A DNA stretch of 64,000 nucleotides from UBA5072 sp041737175 (GCA_041737175.1 JBGSSF010000009.1:62001-126000), one strand, 5' to 3'; shown: positions 33,717-43,017, counted from the stretch's first letter. Notes: generated by a model from the letters alone, not told the origin. Numbers and translations: made by a program.

Positions 33717-33836
33717 GGAGACTAGGAGACAAGGGGACAAGGAGACTAGGAGACTAGGAGACAAGGGGACAAGGGGACAAGGAGAATAGGAGACTAGGAG
33801 ACAAGGGGACAAGGAGATGGGGAGATGGGGAGAGGG
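33717..33836. repeat. 8-bp purine-rich tandem array (15 units)
   Basis: Fifteen contiguous 8-bp units, mostly GGAGACTA, GGAGACAA and GGGGACAA, ending in GGAGATGG variants. It is the same unit as at 20633-20672. It lies in the spacer between the divergent secreted-protein gene and the NEW3-ABC operon. No spacers are present, so it is not a CRISPR array. Confidence 0.9.
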
Positions 33837-33945
33837 TTTACGGCAGATTTTTTAATTTTTTTTAACAATTACCGGTAACCGCTATTTCTTCAAATAAATC
33901 AATATTTTAGATTGATCTGGATCAGAACATCTATAAACAGAGCGT

Positions 33946-33975
33946 TTTGAAATTTTCTTCCAAATTATAAATTTG
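33946..33975 (+). promoter_or_regulatory. Promoter of the NEW3-ABC operon
   Basis: TTTG (33946-33949) and TAAATTTG (33968-33975) are 18 nt apart and match the Bacteroidota consensus. The ribosome-binding site GGAGG at 34007-34011 is 7 nt before the ATG at 34019, unusually strong for this genome. Confidence 0.6.
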
Positions 33976-34018
33976 TGCCCCGTACTTTATCTCATTTAAA
34001 AATTTTGGAGGATTTTTT

Positions 34019-35170
34019 ATGGTATCATGTACGAAATTTATCCGAAGGTTCTTTCCCCTTGTTCTATGGGGAATGTCTCTCAGCATTTACGCTGCTGGGG
34101 TTTCTGACAGCGTTACTCTCTATACACCCTATACCAGGATATCGGTTCCTCCTGGTGAATCCGTCGATTATACCATCGACTTGATCAATGACAGCAAAGT
34201 ACTGCAACGGGTGGATATTCAATTATCGGGTATACCCGGAAGCTGGACTTATACACTTAAATCGGGAGGATGGACTGTCAGTCAGCTTTCCATACTCCCG
34301 GGCGAAAGAAAAAGCCTGTCCCTCAGGGTGGATGTTCCCCTGCAGGTAAATAAAGGCAATTACCGTTTTAAAATTATTGCAGTGGGTCATGCTTCTCTCC
34401 CCATTACCATTAACGTTTCGGAAAAAGGAACTTTTAAAACCGAATTTACAGCCTCACAGGCCAATATGCAGGGTCATAGCGGTTCAAACTTCTCCTTTAG
34501 CGGGGAGTTAAGGAACCGTACAGCTGACAAACAATTGTATGCACTGATGGCAAGTGCTGCGCCAGGCTGGGAAGTTGTGTTTAAAGTCAACAATATCAAG
34601 GTGACATCTGTTGACATTGAACCGAATAATGCAGCCAAAATTGCGATTGACATTAAGACACCCGCCAGCGTTAAAGCAGGAACCTACGAAATTCCCATAA
34701 AGGCTTCGACCACTGCAACCTCTGCAGAATTGAGACTGCAAATTGTAATTACAGGAACCTATAACATGGAACTGACAACCCGTACCGGCTTGCTAAGCTC
34801 AAAAATCACTGCCGGTGATTCAAAAAGGGTTGAATTTATAATCATGAATACGGGAACTTCGCTGCTTCAAAATATCAATCTGACCTCCACGGGTCCTTCC
34901 AATTGGGACGTTGACATTGAACCTGATAAAGTGGACCAATTGGCGGTAGGTGATGTTGCTGCAGTCAATATAACCATTAAAGCAGGTAAAAAGGCCATCC
35001 CCGGTGATTATCTAGTCAATTTCGAAGCCAAAACACAGGAAGTTACGGCAAAAGCTTCCTACAGGGCGTCGGTTGTAACCTCCATGCTTTGGGGATGGAT
35101 TGGCATCTTTATCATTCTGATTGCATTGGGAAGCGTTTATTATCTGTTCCGCAAATACGGAAGGAGGTAA
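34019..35170 (+). CDS. NEW3-domain envelope protein of an ABC system
   Basis: The 383-residue protein has a signal peptide (VLWGMSLSIYAAG) and three or four Ig-like beta domains of NEW3/alpha-galactosidase-associated type (PPGESVDYTIDLINDSK, IPGSWTYTL, DVDIEPDKVDQLAVGD). A C-terminal membrane helix (WGWIGIFIILIALGSVYYLF) with a basic tail anchors it facing the periplasm. It is the first gene of a tight operon with an ABC ATPase and permease, spaced 3 bp and then overlapping. The likely role is a surface or periplasmic partner of the transporter; the substrate is unknown. Confidence 0.82.
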   Translation: MVSCTKFIRRFFPLVLWGMSLSIYAAGVSDSVTLYTPYTRISVPPGESVDYTIDLINDSKVLQRVDIQLSGIPGSWTYTLKSGGWTVSQLSILPGERKSLSLRVDVPLQVNKGNYRFKIIAVGHASLPITINVSEKGTFKTEFTASQANMQGHSGSNFSFSGELRNRTADKQLYALMASAAPGWEVVFKVNNIKVTSVDIEPNNAAKIAIDIKTPASVKAGTYEIPIKASTTATSAELRLQIVITGTYNMELTTRTGLLSSKITAGDSKRVEFIIMNTGTSLLQNINLTSTGPSNWDVDIEPDKVDQLAVGDVAAVNITIKAGKKAIPGDYLVNFEAKTQEVTAKASYRASVVTSMLWGWIGIFIILIALGSVYYLFRKYGRR

Positions 35171-35173
35171 GCC

Positions 35174-36130
35174 GTGTCTGACTGGAGTATCGAACTGGCG
35201 GACCTTACCAAGAGGTATGGCAAATTCACCGCTGTGGATCATCTCAACCTCACCATTGGCAAAGGAGAGGTATTCGGCCTGCTGGGTCCGAACGGAGCAG
35301 GCAAATCAACTACCATCCTTATGTTGCTGGGATTGACTGAACCTTCCTACGGATCTGCCCGTGTTTGCGGAATTAATTCCACAAGCCATCCGATTGAAGT
35401 GAAACGTAAAGTTGGCTATTTACCTGAGGATGTTGGCTTTTATGATGACAGAACCGGTTTTGAAAACCTGATGTATACAGCCCGTCTCAACAGCATAGCA
35501 GATGAAGTGGCTCGTCAAAGGGCAGAAAAACTTTTGATGCGTGTTGGATTGACAGACGAAAAAGGGAAAAAAACCATGGCTTATTCGCGGGGGATGCGGC
35601 AAAGGCTAGGGCTTGCTGATGTGCTGATTAAAAATCCGGAGGTTATCATCCTGGATGAACCCACTTCAGGTATTGATCCCACGGGAGTTAAGGAGTTTCT
35701 CGATCTGATCGTGACACTCAGCAAAGAGGAAGGAATCACGGTATTGTTTTCATCACACCATCTCCATCAGGTGCAGCAGGTGTGTGACCGTGTAGGTTTG
35801 TTCGTGAATGGTAAGCTTATCGCTGAAGGGGATGTTCGCACTTTAGCCGGTAAGCTCTTTGCAGGCAGTCCTTATGTGGTTGAAGCAGGGATAGCCGGAA
35901 GCAACATTTCGGTTGAATGGTTATCCGCTTTGGTTCTTCCCATGAAAGGCATCGAATCGGTTCACTCCAGGAACAACCTCTGGGAGATAGCTTGTACCTA
36001 TGATGCAACTGCTGATATTGCAAGGTGCATCGTGGAATCGGGTGCCTCATTGACTTACCTGAGCAGAAAGGAATACGGACTTAATGATATTTACTATCGC
36101 TACTTTGAAGGAGGCAAAGACCATGAATAG
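35174..36130 (+). CDS. ABC transporter ATPase (NosF/CcmA-like subfamily)
   Basis: The start is GTG at 35174, with AAGGAGG 6 bp upstream; no better ATG is present. The 318-residue protein has Walker A GPNGAGKSTT, the Q loop GYLPEDVGFYDDRTGFENL, the signature YSRGMRQRLGLADVL, Walker B VIILDEPTSGIDPTG and the H-loop SSHHLHQVQQVCD. A C-terminal extension of about 90 residues is of the type in ABC-2 ATPases. It belongs with the permease that starts inside its last codons. Confidence 0.93.
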   Translation: MSDWSIELADLTKRYGKFTAVDHLNLTIGKGEVFGLLGPNGAGKSTTILMLLGLTEPSYGSARVCGINSTSHPIEVKRKVGYLPEDVGFYDDRTGFENLMYTARLNSIADEVARQRAEKLLMRVGLTDEKGKKTMAYSRGMRQRLGLADVLIKNPEVIILDEPTSGIDPTGVKEFLDLIVTLSKEEGITVLFSSHHLHQVQQVCDRVGLFVNGKLIAEGDVRTLAGKLFAGSPYVVEAGIAGSNISVEWLSALVLPMKGIESVHSRNNLWEIACTYDATADIARCIVESGASLTYLSRKEYGLNDIYYRYFEGGKDHE

Positions 36131-37127
36131 CATCTTCAAATATTTTAATCAAGGTAGACATTCTTTATTGAAATCTACTGCTACACATCCCTTCTGGGTC
36201 ATGGTGAAAAAAGAAATCTCAGATCATGTGCGCAGCTGGCGCTTCATTATACTCATTGCAATTATCGCGCTGACATGTTTCAGTTCGGTGTATACTGCAA
36301 TTGCCCATATGGAAAAAATGGCCAGCCCTGGAGATTCAGAGGATACATTCTTTTTTTTAAGGCTGTTCACCATTTCCGACGGAACCATGCCATCCTACCT
36401 GGTTTTAATCAGTTTTCTGGGACCTTTGCTTGGCATTAGCCTGGGTTTTGACGCCATAAATTCCGAGCAGAACCGGGGCACATTGAGCAGGATACTATCC
36501 CAGCCCATACATCGTGACAGTATTCTAAATGCAAAATTTATTGGCTCATTGACCGTCATCGGTATCTTACTTTTCGCATTGGGTTTTCTGGTTATGGGAA
36601 TTGGTCTGGTAGTCATAGGTATACCTCCCACACCGGAAGAATTCCTGCGTATTGTATCTTTCATTCTGTTGGGCATTGTTTACGTTGCCTTTTGGTTGAA
36701 TCTGTCGATCCTGTTCTCAGTGCGTTTTCGCCAGCCTGCCACATCTGCTCTATCGGGCATTTCCGTATGGCTGTTCTTTATCATTTTTTACCCGATGATC
36801 ATAAACCTGATTTCAAAAATGATCGAGCCATCCGTTACTGACTCATTACAGCAAATAACCAATTATAATAAGCTGATAACGGGCCTAATGGGAGTTTTGC
36901 CAAACGATTTATTCAGTGTAGCCTCAACAACATTGCTGAGACCTTCTGTAAGAAGTCTGGGAACCTTATCCACAGAACAGCTTTACGGAGCAATCGCCGG
37001 CCCGTTGCCATTGAGTCAGAGTATTATGCTGGTATGGGCGCAGGTTACAGGATTAATTGCAGCCACAGTGATTTGCTTTATTTTATCCTACACCGGCTTT
37101 ATGAGAAAAGAGATACGTTCACGGTGA
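36123..37127 (+). CDS. ABC-2 type permease (NosY-like)
   Basis: The ATG at 36123 overlaps the ATPase stop (ATGAATAG), typical translational coupling. About 335 residues with six transmembrane helices (FIILIAIIALTCFSSVYTAI, YLVLISFLGPLLGISLGFD and others) and a large N-terminal loop. GFDAINSEQNRGTLSRILSQPIHRDSIL is the cytosolic motif typical of ABC-2 permeases of the NosY group. It forms the channel partner of the ATPase in this operon. Confidence 0.9.
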   Translation: MNSIFKYFNQGRHSLLKSTATHPFWVMVKKEISDHVRSWRFIILIAIIALTCFSSVYTAIAHMEKMASPGDSEDTFFFLRLFTISDGTMPSYLVLISFLGPLLGISLGFDAINSEQNRGTLSRILSQPIHRDSILNAKFIGSLTVIGILLFALGFLVMGIGLVVIGIPPTPEEFLRIVSFILLGIVYVAFWLNLSILFSVRFRQPATSALSGISVWLFFIIFYPMIINLISKMIEPSVTDSLQQITNYNKLITGLMGVLPNDLFSVASTTLLRPSVRSLGTLSTEQLYGAIAGPLPLSQSIMLVWAQVTGLIAATVICFILSYTGFMRKEIRSR

Positions 37128-37149
37128 TGTTAATCATCGCAGATATACA

Positions 37150-37157
37150 TACCTTTG
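37150..37157 (+). promoter_or_regulatory. -7 element of the aldo/keto reductase gene
   Basis: TACCTTTG matches TAnnTTTG. It overlaps a TTG (37155-37157) in frame with the gene, so that codon is not the start. Confidence 0.45.
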
Positions 37158-37175
37158 AACCAAAAAAGGAATAAT

Positions 37176-38150
37176 ATGAAAGATTCAGATAAACTTCGCT
37201 CGTTGGGTCGCACAGGTATGATGGTCACACCAATCGGACTTGGTTGCTGGCAGTTCAGCAAACAAAAGAACATGGCCGGGAAATTCTGGCCTACCCTGGA
37301 AGACAGTCTCATTGATAAAGTTGTTTCCCTGTCTCTCGAAGGCGGGATTAACTGGTTTGACACTGCCGAAGTATATGGCAATGGCGCATCGGAAAGAGGT
37401 TTGTCCAGAGCCCTGCAGACTGCCGGGAAAAACCCGGGTGATGTCCTTATTGCAACCAAATGGTGGCCGATGTTCCGGTTCGCTTCCAACATTTCCAAAA
37501 CAATCAACGAGCGTATTGAAGCGCTGGCCCCCTATCCCATCGACCTCTACCAGGTTCACCAACCCTGGGGTTTTTCAAACGAAAAGAACGAGATGGCCGC
37601 CATGGCTGAATTACTGGAAAGGAAGCTGATCAAAAACATCGGAGTCAGCAATTTCTCAGCTCAGAAAATGAGAAATGCCTGGGAAGCGCTTGATAAGAAA
37701 GGAATTGCCCTGGCTACCAACCAGGTGCCATATAGCTTGCTTAACCGCAGGATCGAATCGAATGGCGTAATGGATCTGGCAAAGAAACTGGGCATTACCA
37801 TCATTGCCTATTCTCCCCTCGCACAGGGCCTGGTAACCGGTAAATTTCACGATAATCCGGAACTGCTTAAGAATATAGGATTTCGAAAATACAGCTCCCT
37901 GTTTAAACCCCAGGGACTCGAGAAAAGCAAGCCTGTGATCATGCTGGTTAAGGAGATGGCGATCAAATACAACGTGAGTTCCTCACAGGTAGCCCTTAAC
38001 TGGCTTATCCACTATCATAGCAGCTCTGTGGTCGCCATTCCCGGCGCAACAAAGGAAAGTCATGTCAGGGAAAATACCGGTGCCATGTCATTCAGGCTCT
38101 CGGATGAGGATATGGTGAAACTGGATCAGGTGAGTTCGATATTCAAATAA
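37176..38150 (+). CDS. Aldo/keto reductase
   Basis: NAD(P)H-dependent oxidoreductase of about 324 residues with a TIM-barrel. The catalytic tetrad is visible: Asp and Tyr in FDTAEVYGNGASE, Lys in LIATKWWPM and His in YQVHQPWG. GVSNFSAQKMR, AYSPLAQGLVTGKF and AIPGATKESHVREN contribute to cofactor binding. The ATG at 37176 has AAAAAAGGA before it. The DUF362 gene follows after 11 bp, so they probably form an operon. The physiological substrate is unknown. Confidence 0.93.
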   Translation: MKDSDKLRSLGRTGMMVTPIGLGCWQFSKQKNMAGKFWPTLEDSLIDKVVSLSLEGGINWFDTAEVYGNGASERGLSRALQTAGKNPGDVLIATKWWPMFRFASNISKTINERIEALAPYPIDLYQVHQPWGFSNEKNEMAAMAELLERKLIKNIGVSNFSAQKMRNAWEALDKKGIALATNQVPYSLLNRRIESNGVMDLAKKLGITIIAYSPLAQGLVTGKFHDNPELLKNIGFRKYSSLFKPQGLEKSKPVIMLVKEMAIKYNVSSSQVALNWLIHYHSSSVVAIPGATKESHVRENTGAMSFRLSDEDMVKLDQVSSIFK

Positions 38151-38161
38151 TAATATAAACC

Positions 38162-39328
38162 ATGAAAAAGAATTCACTAAACCGAAGAAGATTCTTTACA
38201 ATTCTTGGAGCAGGAAGCGCAACCCTTGCTGCTAAACCTTTTTCACTTTTTGCTTCAGAATCTGTTCAAAACCAGGATAAACCAGCAACGAATGTCGCTG
38301 ATGCTGCGAAAATACCAAGAACCGCTTTTTCAATGCCTGGCAAATATCCGGGTAAGGTAATATATGTTAAGAATTCAAAGGCTGTCAATAATGATGAACC
38401 GGTTGAACAGGAAGCTTACCTGATGATCAGGAAGGCGATGCTTGAGCTCACAGGGCTGGAAGACCTGACAAAGGCATGGAGAACATTTGTCAACCCCGGT
38501 GAAAGAATAGGATTAAAAGTAAATCCTGTTGCAGGGAAGCTTCTTTCAACAAGTCATGCCGTTACCCGGTCGGTTATAAAACAGCTTTTGGAGAGCGGTA
38601 TCCCAAAAGAGAACATCATCATATGGGACAGAAGGGAAATGGAATTAAAGGATGTCGGTTTCAATGCTGAAAATTATCCCGGGATAAAAATACAAGGTAC
38701 CGAGTTGCAGGATGATAAGGGTTCATTTTATGACCAGGATGGGAAGCTCTACGGTGAAAGGAATATAGATAGGGAGTGGTATTACTGGGCCGATGTGGAG
38801 GGCGAATACGACGCTGAAACCATGCCCTATATGGTGAATGGCGGCATGTATTCCTATTTCACAAAAATAGTCACCCGCGATCTCGATAAGATCATTAATA
38901 TTCCCATTCTCAAGAATGCAGGCAGTTCCATTACCAATGCCATGAAAAACCTTGCCTATGGCGCAATATCCAATACGGGGAGGCTTCATGCCAAACTCTG
39001 GAACGAAACCTGTGCTGAAGTCTGCGCCTTTGCTCCCATTCGGGATAAGGTAGTGCTGAATATTTGTGACGGACTTCGCGGATGCTTTAACGGCGGACCA
39101 GGTGCCAATCCCCAGTTCATCTGTAATTATAACACCATTCTTGTTGCTTCCGATCCTGTAGCCCTCGACAGGATCAGTTATGACATCATTGCCGGGAAAC
39201 GAATTACCGAAGGTATTCAGAAGGAAGCCACACCTGAGGTGTTGAAATTCCTGACCATGTCATCTGGTCTGGGATTAGGTATATCTGATAAGGCAAAGAT
39301 TGACCTGCACGAATATGATTTGGGATGA
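38162..39328 (+). CDS. DUF362-domain protein with twin-arginine signal
   Basis: The N-terminus NRRRFFTILGAGSATLAA is a Tat signal, so a folded protein is exported. The 388-residue protein carries the DUF362 domain (NPGERIGLKVNPVAGKLLST, PKENIIIWDRREMELKDVGF, IINIPILKNAGSSITNAMKN, DPVALDRISYDII). A Cys pair occurs in ETCAEVCAF, but there is no ferredoxin-type cluster motif. The function of the family is unknown; a redox role is suggested by Tat export and the adjacent aldo/keto reductase. Confidence 0.88.
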   Translation: MKKNSLNRRRFFTILGAGSATLAAKPFSLFASESVQNQDKPATNVADAAKIPRTAFSMPGKYPGKVIYVKNSKAVNNDEPVEQEAYLMIRKAMLELTGLEDLTKAWRTFVNPGERIGLKVNPVAGKLLSTSHAVTRSVIKQLLESGIPKENIIIWDRREMELKDVGFNAENYPGIKIQGTELQDDKGSFYDQDGKLYGERNIDREWYYWADVEGEYDAETMPYMVNGGMYSYFTKIVTRDLDKIINIPILKNAGSSITNAMKNLAYGAISNTGRLHAKLWNETCAEVCAFAPIRDKVVLNICDGLRGCFNGGPGANPQFICNYNTILVASDPVALDRISYDIIAGKRITEGIQKEATPEVLKFLTMSSGLGLGISDKAKIDLHEYDLG

Positions 39329-39361
39329 CAGAAATGGTCTTATTGCATCAATAATCTGATC

Positions 39362-40174
39362 ATGACGAAACATTACCCGATACTGTTCTTCCTTTTTTTC
39401 TTTTCCATGGATTGTTTTTCTCAGGTACCGGGCTCCTTTCCTTCCATTGATGAAATCGATCTTCCGGATGCCAGGTTTGAAAAACCGAGAACATATACCG
39501 GATCCTCACTTTTCGGATACATAAACGGAGGGGCGGAACTCTACCTTGAGTATGGTTTTTCCGGCGCCTGGATCAATGAAATCCATTTGACGGGAGGAAG
39601 TTATATTACTGAAATATACAGGATGAACGGCCCCGAAGAGGCCTTTGGTATATTCTCCGTATCGAGGTACCAGTGCAAAAGCACGCCCCCTTTATCGCCC
39701 TTTGCATGCCAGACGAAATACCAGTTACAAATATGTTCCGGGGCATTTTATATCAGTATTATCAATAGTAAAGGTAACAAAACAGACAGTTTAAATTCAT
39801 TGAAAATCGGAGAGGCCATCGTTCATAAAATAAACGAAAGATCAGCCGATATCTCAGGTTACCTGCCTGGTGTTTCTTCTGAAAATATTAACCGCGAAGC
39901 CATTCTCGTAAAAGGGAAACTGGGCATTATGAACGGGGCTCCTGACCTGTCTGATTATTTCGGTGAGACTACAGGATATTGTGCGGTCGTTCTGCAGCGT
40001 GGGGACGTGACTGTTTTGTCGGTCCGGTTCTCAACCCGGGAGGATATCAATGCATTTGCAGCATTGCACGACTGGGATCCAGTAATCTTATCTGCCGGAT
40101 CAGGAAAAATGCCCGCAGGAGAGACAATCACCAGGATTTCGGATCATCATCTATTGATTGAGATCAGGAAATAG
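39362..40174 (+). CDS. Secreted protein, DUF6599-like
   Basis: A 270-residue protein with a signal peptide (YPILFFLFFFSMDCFSQ). The conserved segment SLFGYINGGAELYLEYGF and FGIFSVSRYQ fit the DUF6599 family seen beside DUF362 genes; I recall this association but could not check it. The rest is mixed alpha/beta with no catalytic motif. It lies 33 bp after the DUF362 gene, so a shared unit is likely. Confidence 0.65.
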   Translation: MTKHYPILFFLFFFSMDCFSQVPGSFPSIDEIDLPDARFEKPRTYTGSSLFGYINGGAELYLEYGFSGAWINEIHLTGGSYITEIYRMNGPEEAFGIFSVSRYQCKSTPPLSPFACQTKYQLQICSGAFYISIINSKGNKTDSLNSLKIGEAIVHKINERSADISGYLPGVSSENINREAILVKGKLGIMNGAPDLSDYFGETTGYCAVVLQRGDVTVLSVRFSTREDINAFAALHDWDPVILSAGSGKMPAGETITRISDHHLLIEIRK

Positions 40175-40177
40175 GCA

Positions 40178-40627
40178 TTAGGTAAGCACCGCCTTTACCT
40201 GGGTATAGATAAGGGTGTATGCTATGGACCAGAAAACCTGTCCGGCAATGAGCCATAAAATATTTGATGTTTTAAGCCCGTAATATTTAACGGTGAGAAA
40301 TGAACCGAGTGGAATGGAGAACAACACCGGACTTAAGATTACGATTCCGAAAAGCCCGTATTTCAACCTGAATCTGACCAGCCTCCTGTTTGCCGGTGTG
40401 AAGATCCTTCGCTTTTTCCGTTGGAATTTAAATTTCTCCGGCCAGTATTGTTGCCATTTTCTCAAAATAAAGCCTGATAAAAAAACCGAAACAAGGGTTC
40501 CTATCACACCCCCGATATTGGTGTAGATCAGCGTTTCTGCAAACGACATTTTCATGGCATAAACAGCAACCGGAAAAGTTGCTGCGAACTTCCAGGAACT
40601 AAAAAAGATAATGGTCAGTTCTTTCAT
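40178..40627 (-). CDS. Small polytopic membrane protein of unknown function
   Basis: 149 residues with three or four membrane helices and a basic central loop (FKFQRKKRRIFTPANRRLV). IVILSPVLFSIPLGSFLTV resembles small multidrug-export/DedA-like membrane proteins, but I cannot assign it. It is convergent with the DUF6599 gene, 3 bp apart. Confidence 0.6.
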   Translation of the reverse strand: MKELTIIFFSSWKFAATFPVAVYAMKMSFAETLIYTNIGGVIGTLVSVFLSGFILRKWQQYWPEKFKFQRKKRRIFTPANRRLVRFRLKYGLFGIVILSPVLFSIPLGSFLTVKYYGLKTSNILWLIAGQVFWSIAYTLIYTQVKAVLT

Positions 40628-40684
40628 GAAATCAAAAATAGAATTATATTAACATACAAGCAACAGCAAATAATTTAAAAGAAT

Positions 40685-41758
40685 ATGGCAAGACTATTTC
40701 AAAAACTAAATATCAAAGGCATAACGCTGAAAAACAGGATTGTTATGTCGCCCATGTGCCAGTACTCTGCCAAAGACGGCTACACAAATGACTGGCACAT
40801 GGTGCACCTCGGTTCACGTGCTGCCGGAGGTACCGGATTGATCATCACCGAGGCCACCGCCATATCACCCGAAGGCAGAATAACACCGGGAGACGTTGGA
40901 ATATGGAAAAATGATCATATAACCGGATTAAGAAGGATTACGGACTTCATCCATGCCCATGGCGCTGTGACAGGGATTCAGCTTGCACATGCAGGAAGAA
41001 AAGCTTCGTGCGCAGTGCCCTGGGAAGGCGGAAAGCAACTCCATGAGGAACAGGGAGGCTGGCAGACCCTGGCTCCCAGCAGTCTGCCATTTAATGCTGA
41101 TGACAGGATCCCTCAATCACTTGATGAAACTGGCATCCGATCCATTATTGTGAAATTTAAGGATGCTGCCCAGCGGGCACTGGAGGCCGGATTTAAGGTT
41201 GCGGAGATTCACAGTGCCCATGGCTATCTTCTTTTTGAATTTCTATCACCGCTAACCAATCAACGAACGGATCAGTACGGAGGCTCGTTTGAAAACCGCA
41301 CCCGCTTGCTTCTGCAGGTTACCGATGCAGTAAGGTCAGTGTGGCCGGATGAAAATCCCCTGTTTGTGCGTGTATCCTCAACCGACTGGTCAGAAGGCGG
41401 ATGGACAGTGGAAGAAACGGTTAAACTGGCTGTGTTGTTAAAAGAGCATGGTGTAGATCTTATCGATTGCTCATCGGGTGGTAACTTGCCCATTGCGCAA
41501 ATTCCGTTCAGTGCCGGCTACCAGGTTCAGTTTTCAGAGGCAGTCCGAAAAACAGGCGTTTTTACCGGAGCAGTCGGTTTAATTACTTCAGCCATTCAGG
41601 CAGAAGCCATTCTTCAGGAAGACAAGGCTGATCTGATACTTTTTGGCCGTGAGATGCTGAGGAATCCTTATTTCGCATTGATGGCAGCCAGGGAACTTGA
41701 CGTGGAAACTGACTGGCCGGCGCAATACCTCAGGGCGAAACCCGCCAAGAAGGAATAA
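40685..41758 (+). CDS. NADH:flavin oxidoreductase, old yellow enzyme family (YqjM/NamA-like)
   Basis: Reduces activated alkenes or other electrophiles using FMN. The 357-residue TIM barrel starts with LKNRIVMSPMCQYSA (Cys position of the YqjM class), then GRITPGDVGIWKNDHI, GIQLAHAGRKASC, EIHSAHGYLLFEFLSP (the His pair region) and NQRTDQYGGSFENRTR. FGREMLRNPYF ends the FMN phosphate site. The flavodiiron gene follows after 67 bp, and the pair may act together in reductive stress or detoxification. Confidence 0.93.
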   Translation: MARLFQKLNIKGITLKNRIVMSPMCQYSAKDGYTNDWHMVHLGSRAAGGTGLIITEATAISPEGRITPGDVGIWKNDHITGLRRITDFIHAHGAVTGIQLAHAGRKASCAVPWEGGKQLHEEQGGWQTLAPSSLPFNADDRIPQSLDETGIRSIIVKFKDAAQRALEAGFKVAEIHSAHGYLLFEFLSPLTNQRTDQYGGSFENRTRLLLQVTDAVRSVWPDENPLFVRVSSTDWSEGGWTVEETVKLAVLLKEHGVDLIDCSSGGNLPIAQIPFSAGYQVQFSEAVRKTGVFTGAVGLITSAIQAEAILQEDKADLILFGREMLRNPYFALMAARELDVETDWPAQYLRAKPAKKE

Positions 41759-41825
41759 GCGGGATAAATACATTTGTTTTCGCTACCTTAGGTTGCCAAT
41801 CGTCTGAAAATTTAAAAAAAATTCA

Positions 41826-43016
41826 ATGGCCATACAAGTTAAAAACAACGTCTGGTGGGTTGGGAAAACCGACTGGGAACTTCGCAGATTTCATGGTAAT
41901 GAGTATTCAACCAACAGGGGTACGACTTATAATTCATATCTGGTGAAGGAAGAAAAAACGGTGCTGATCGACACGGTGTGGAAACCTTTCGCCAAAGAGT
42001 ATGTCCGCAATCTTGCCAAAGATATAGACCTGAAAAAAATTGATTTTGTTGTGGCAAATCATGGCGAAATCGACCACAGCGGTGCACTTCCCGAGCTGCT
42101 CGAAGCAATTCCGGGTGTACCGGTGTATTGCACCGAGTGGGGAATAAAGATTCTAAAAGGACATTTTCACCAGGACTGGAATTTTCATCCGGTCAAAACG
42201 GGTGATCGTTTGAGTCTGGGTACCAAGGAACTGATTTTCGTGGAGGCTTCGATGCTGCACTGGCCCGACAGCATGTTTTGTTACCTGACCGGTGACAATA
42301 TCCTTTTCAGTAACGATGCCTTCGGACAGCATTATTGCTCAGAATTTCTGTTCAATGACCTGGTGGATCAGGATGAACTTTTCCAGGAGGCCATCAAGTA
42401 CTACGCGAATATTCTTACTCCTTACAGTCATTTGGTGGATAAGAAAATCAAGGAATTTGTCGGATTAAATCTGCCGCTCGATATGATCTGTACAAGTCAT
42501 GGTGTCATCTGGCGTGACAATCCCCTGCAAATTGTTCAGAAATATGCCGAATGGGCTAATGCCTATCAGGAAAACCAGATCACCATCATTTATGATACCA
42601 TGTGGAATTCCACCCGCATCATGGCGGAAAATATTGCCAAAGGGATAAGGCTTGTTGATGAGAATGTGAATATTAAGTTATTTAATGCTTCCAATAGTGA
42701 CAAGAATGACATCATTACCGAGGTATTCAAATCCAAGGCCATCCTGGTTGGCTCGCCGACCATTAACAGGGGCATTTTATATTCGGTTGCAGGGATACTT
42801 GAAGTAATCCGTGGACTCAGTTTCAAAAAGAAAAAGGGTGCCGCTTTCAGTTCATATGGCTGGCATGACGGTTGCCTGCAGATTGTGGACGAAGCGCTGA
42901 AAAATTCCGGATTTGAACTACTGGCGGACGGACTAAAGATCAATTGGAATCCCGATGAAGATGCCATTCAGAAGTGCATCCAACATGGCAGATCAATTGC
43001 AGAAAAGACGGTTTAG
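41826..43016 (+). CDS. Flavodiiron protein (A-type flavoprotein, FprA-like)
   Basis: Reduces O2 or NO at a diiron site. The beta-lactamase-like domain has NHGEIDHSGALPE (HxExDH), then ASMLHWPDSM, FSNDAFGQHY and CTSHGVIWR, giving a complete set of iron ligands. Residues about 255-396 are a flavodoxin domain (ITIIYDTMWNSTRIMAENIA, GSPTINRGILYSVAG, AFSSYGWHDGC). A -7-like TACATTTG occurs at 41769-41776. The amidotransferase-like gene starts two bases after its stop. Confidence 0.94.
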   Translation: MAIQVKNNVWWVGKTDWELRRFHGNEYSTNRGTTYNSYLVKEEKTVLIDTVWKPFAKEYVRNLAKDIDLKKIDFVVANHGEIDHSGALPELLEAIPGVPVYCTEWGIKILKGHFHQDWNFHPVKTGDRLSLGTKELIFVEASMLHWPDSMFCYLTGDNILFSNDAFGQHYCSEFLFNDLVDQDELFQEAIKYYANILTPYSHLVDKKIKEFVGLNLPLDMICTSHGVIWRDNPLQIVQKYAEWANAYQENQITIIYDTMWNSTRIMAENIAKGIRLVDENVNIKLFNASNSDKNDIITEVFKSKAILVGSPTINRGILYSVAGILEVIRGLSFKKKKGAAFSSYGWHDGCLQIVDEALKNSGFELLADGLKINWNPDEDAIQKCIQHGRSIAEKTV

Positions 43017-43017
43017 T

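Noticed and set aside
33717..33836. Possible CRISPR array
   Set aside because: Units are contiguous 8-mers with no spacers, and no cas genes are present.
42955..43017. Extended start of the amidotransferase-like gene
   Set aside because: Sixty-two bases overlap the end of the flavodiiron gene; residues before GTG 43018 look unlike the family start.
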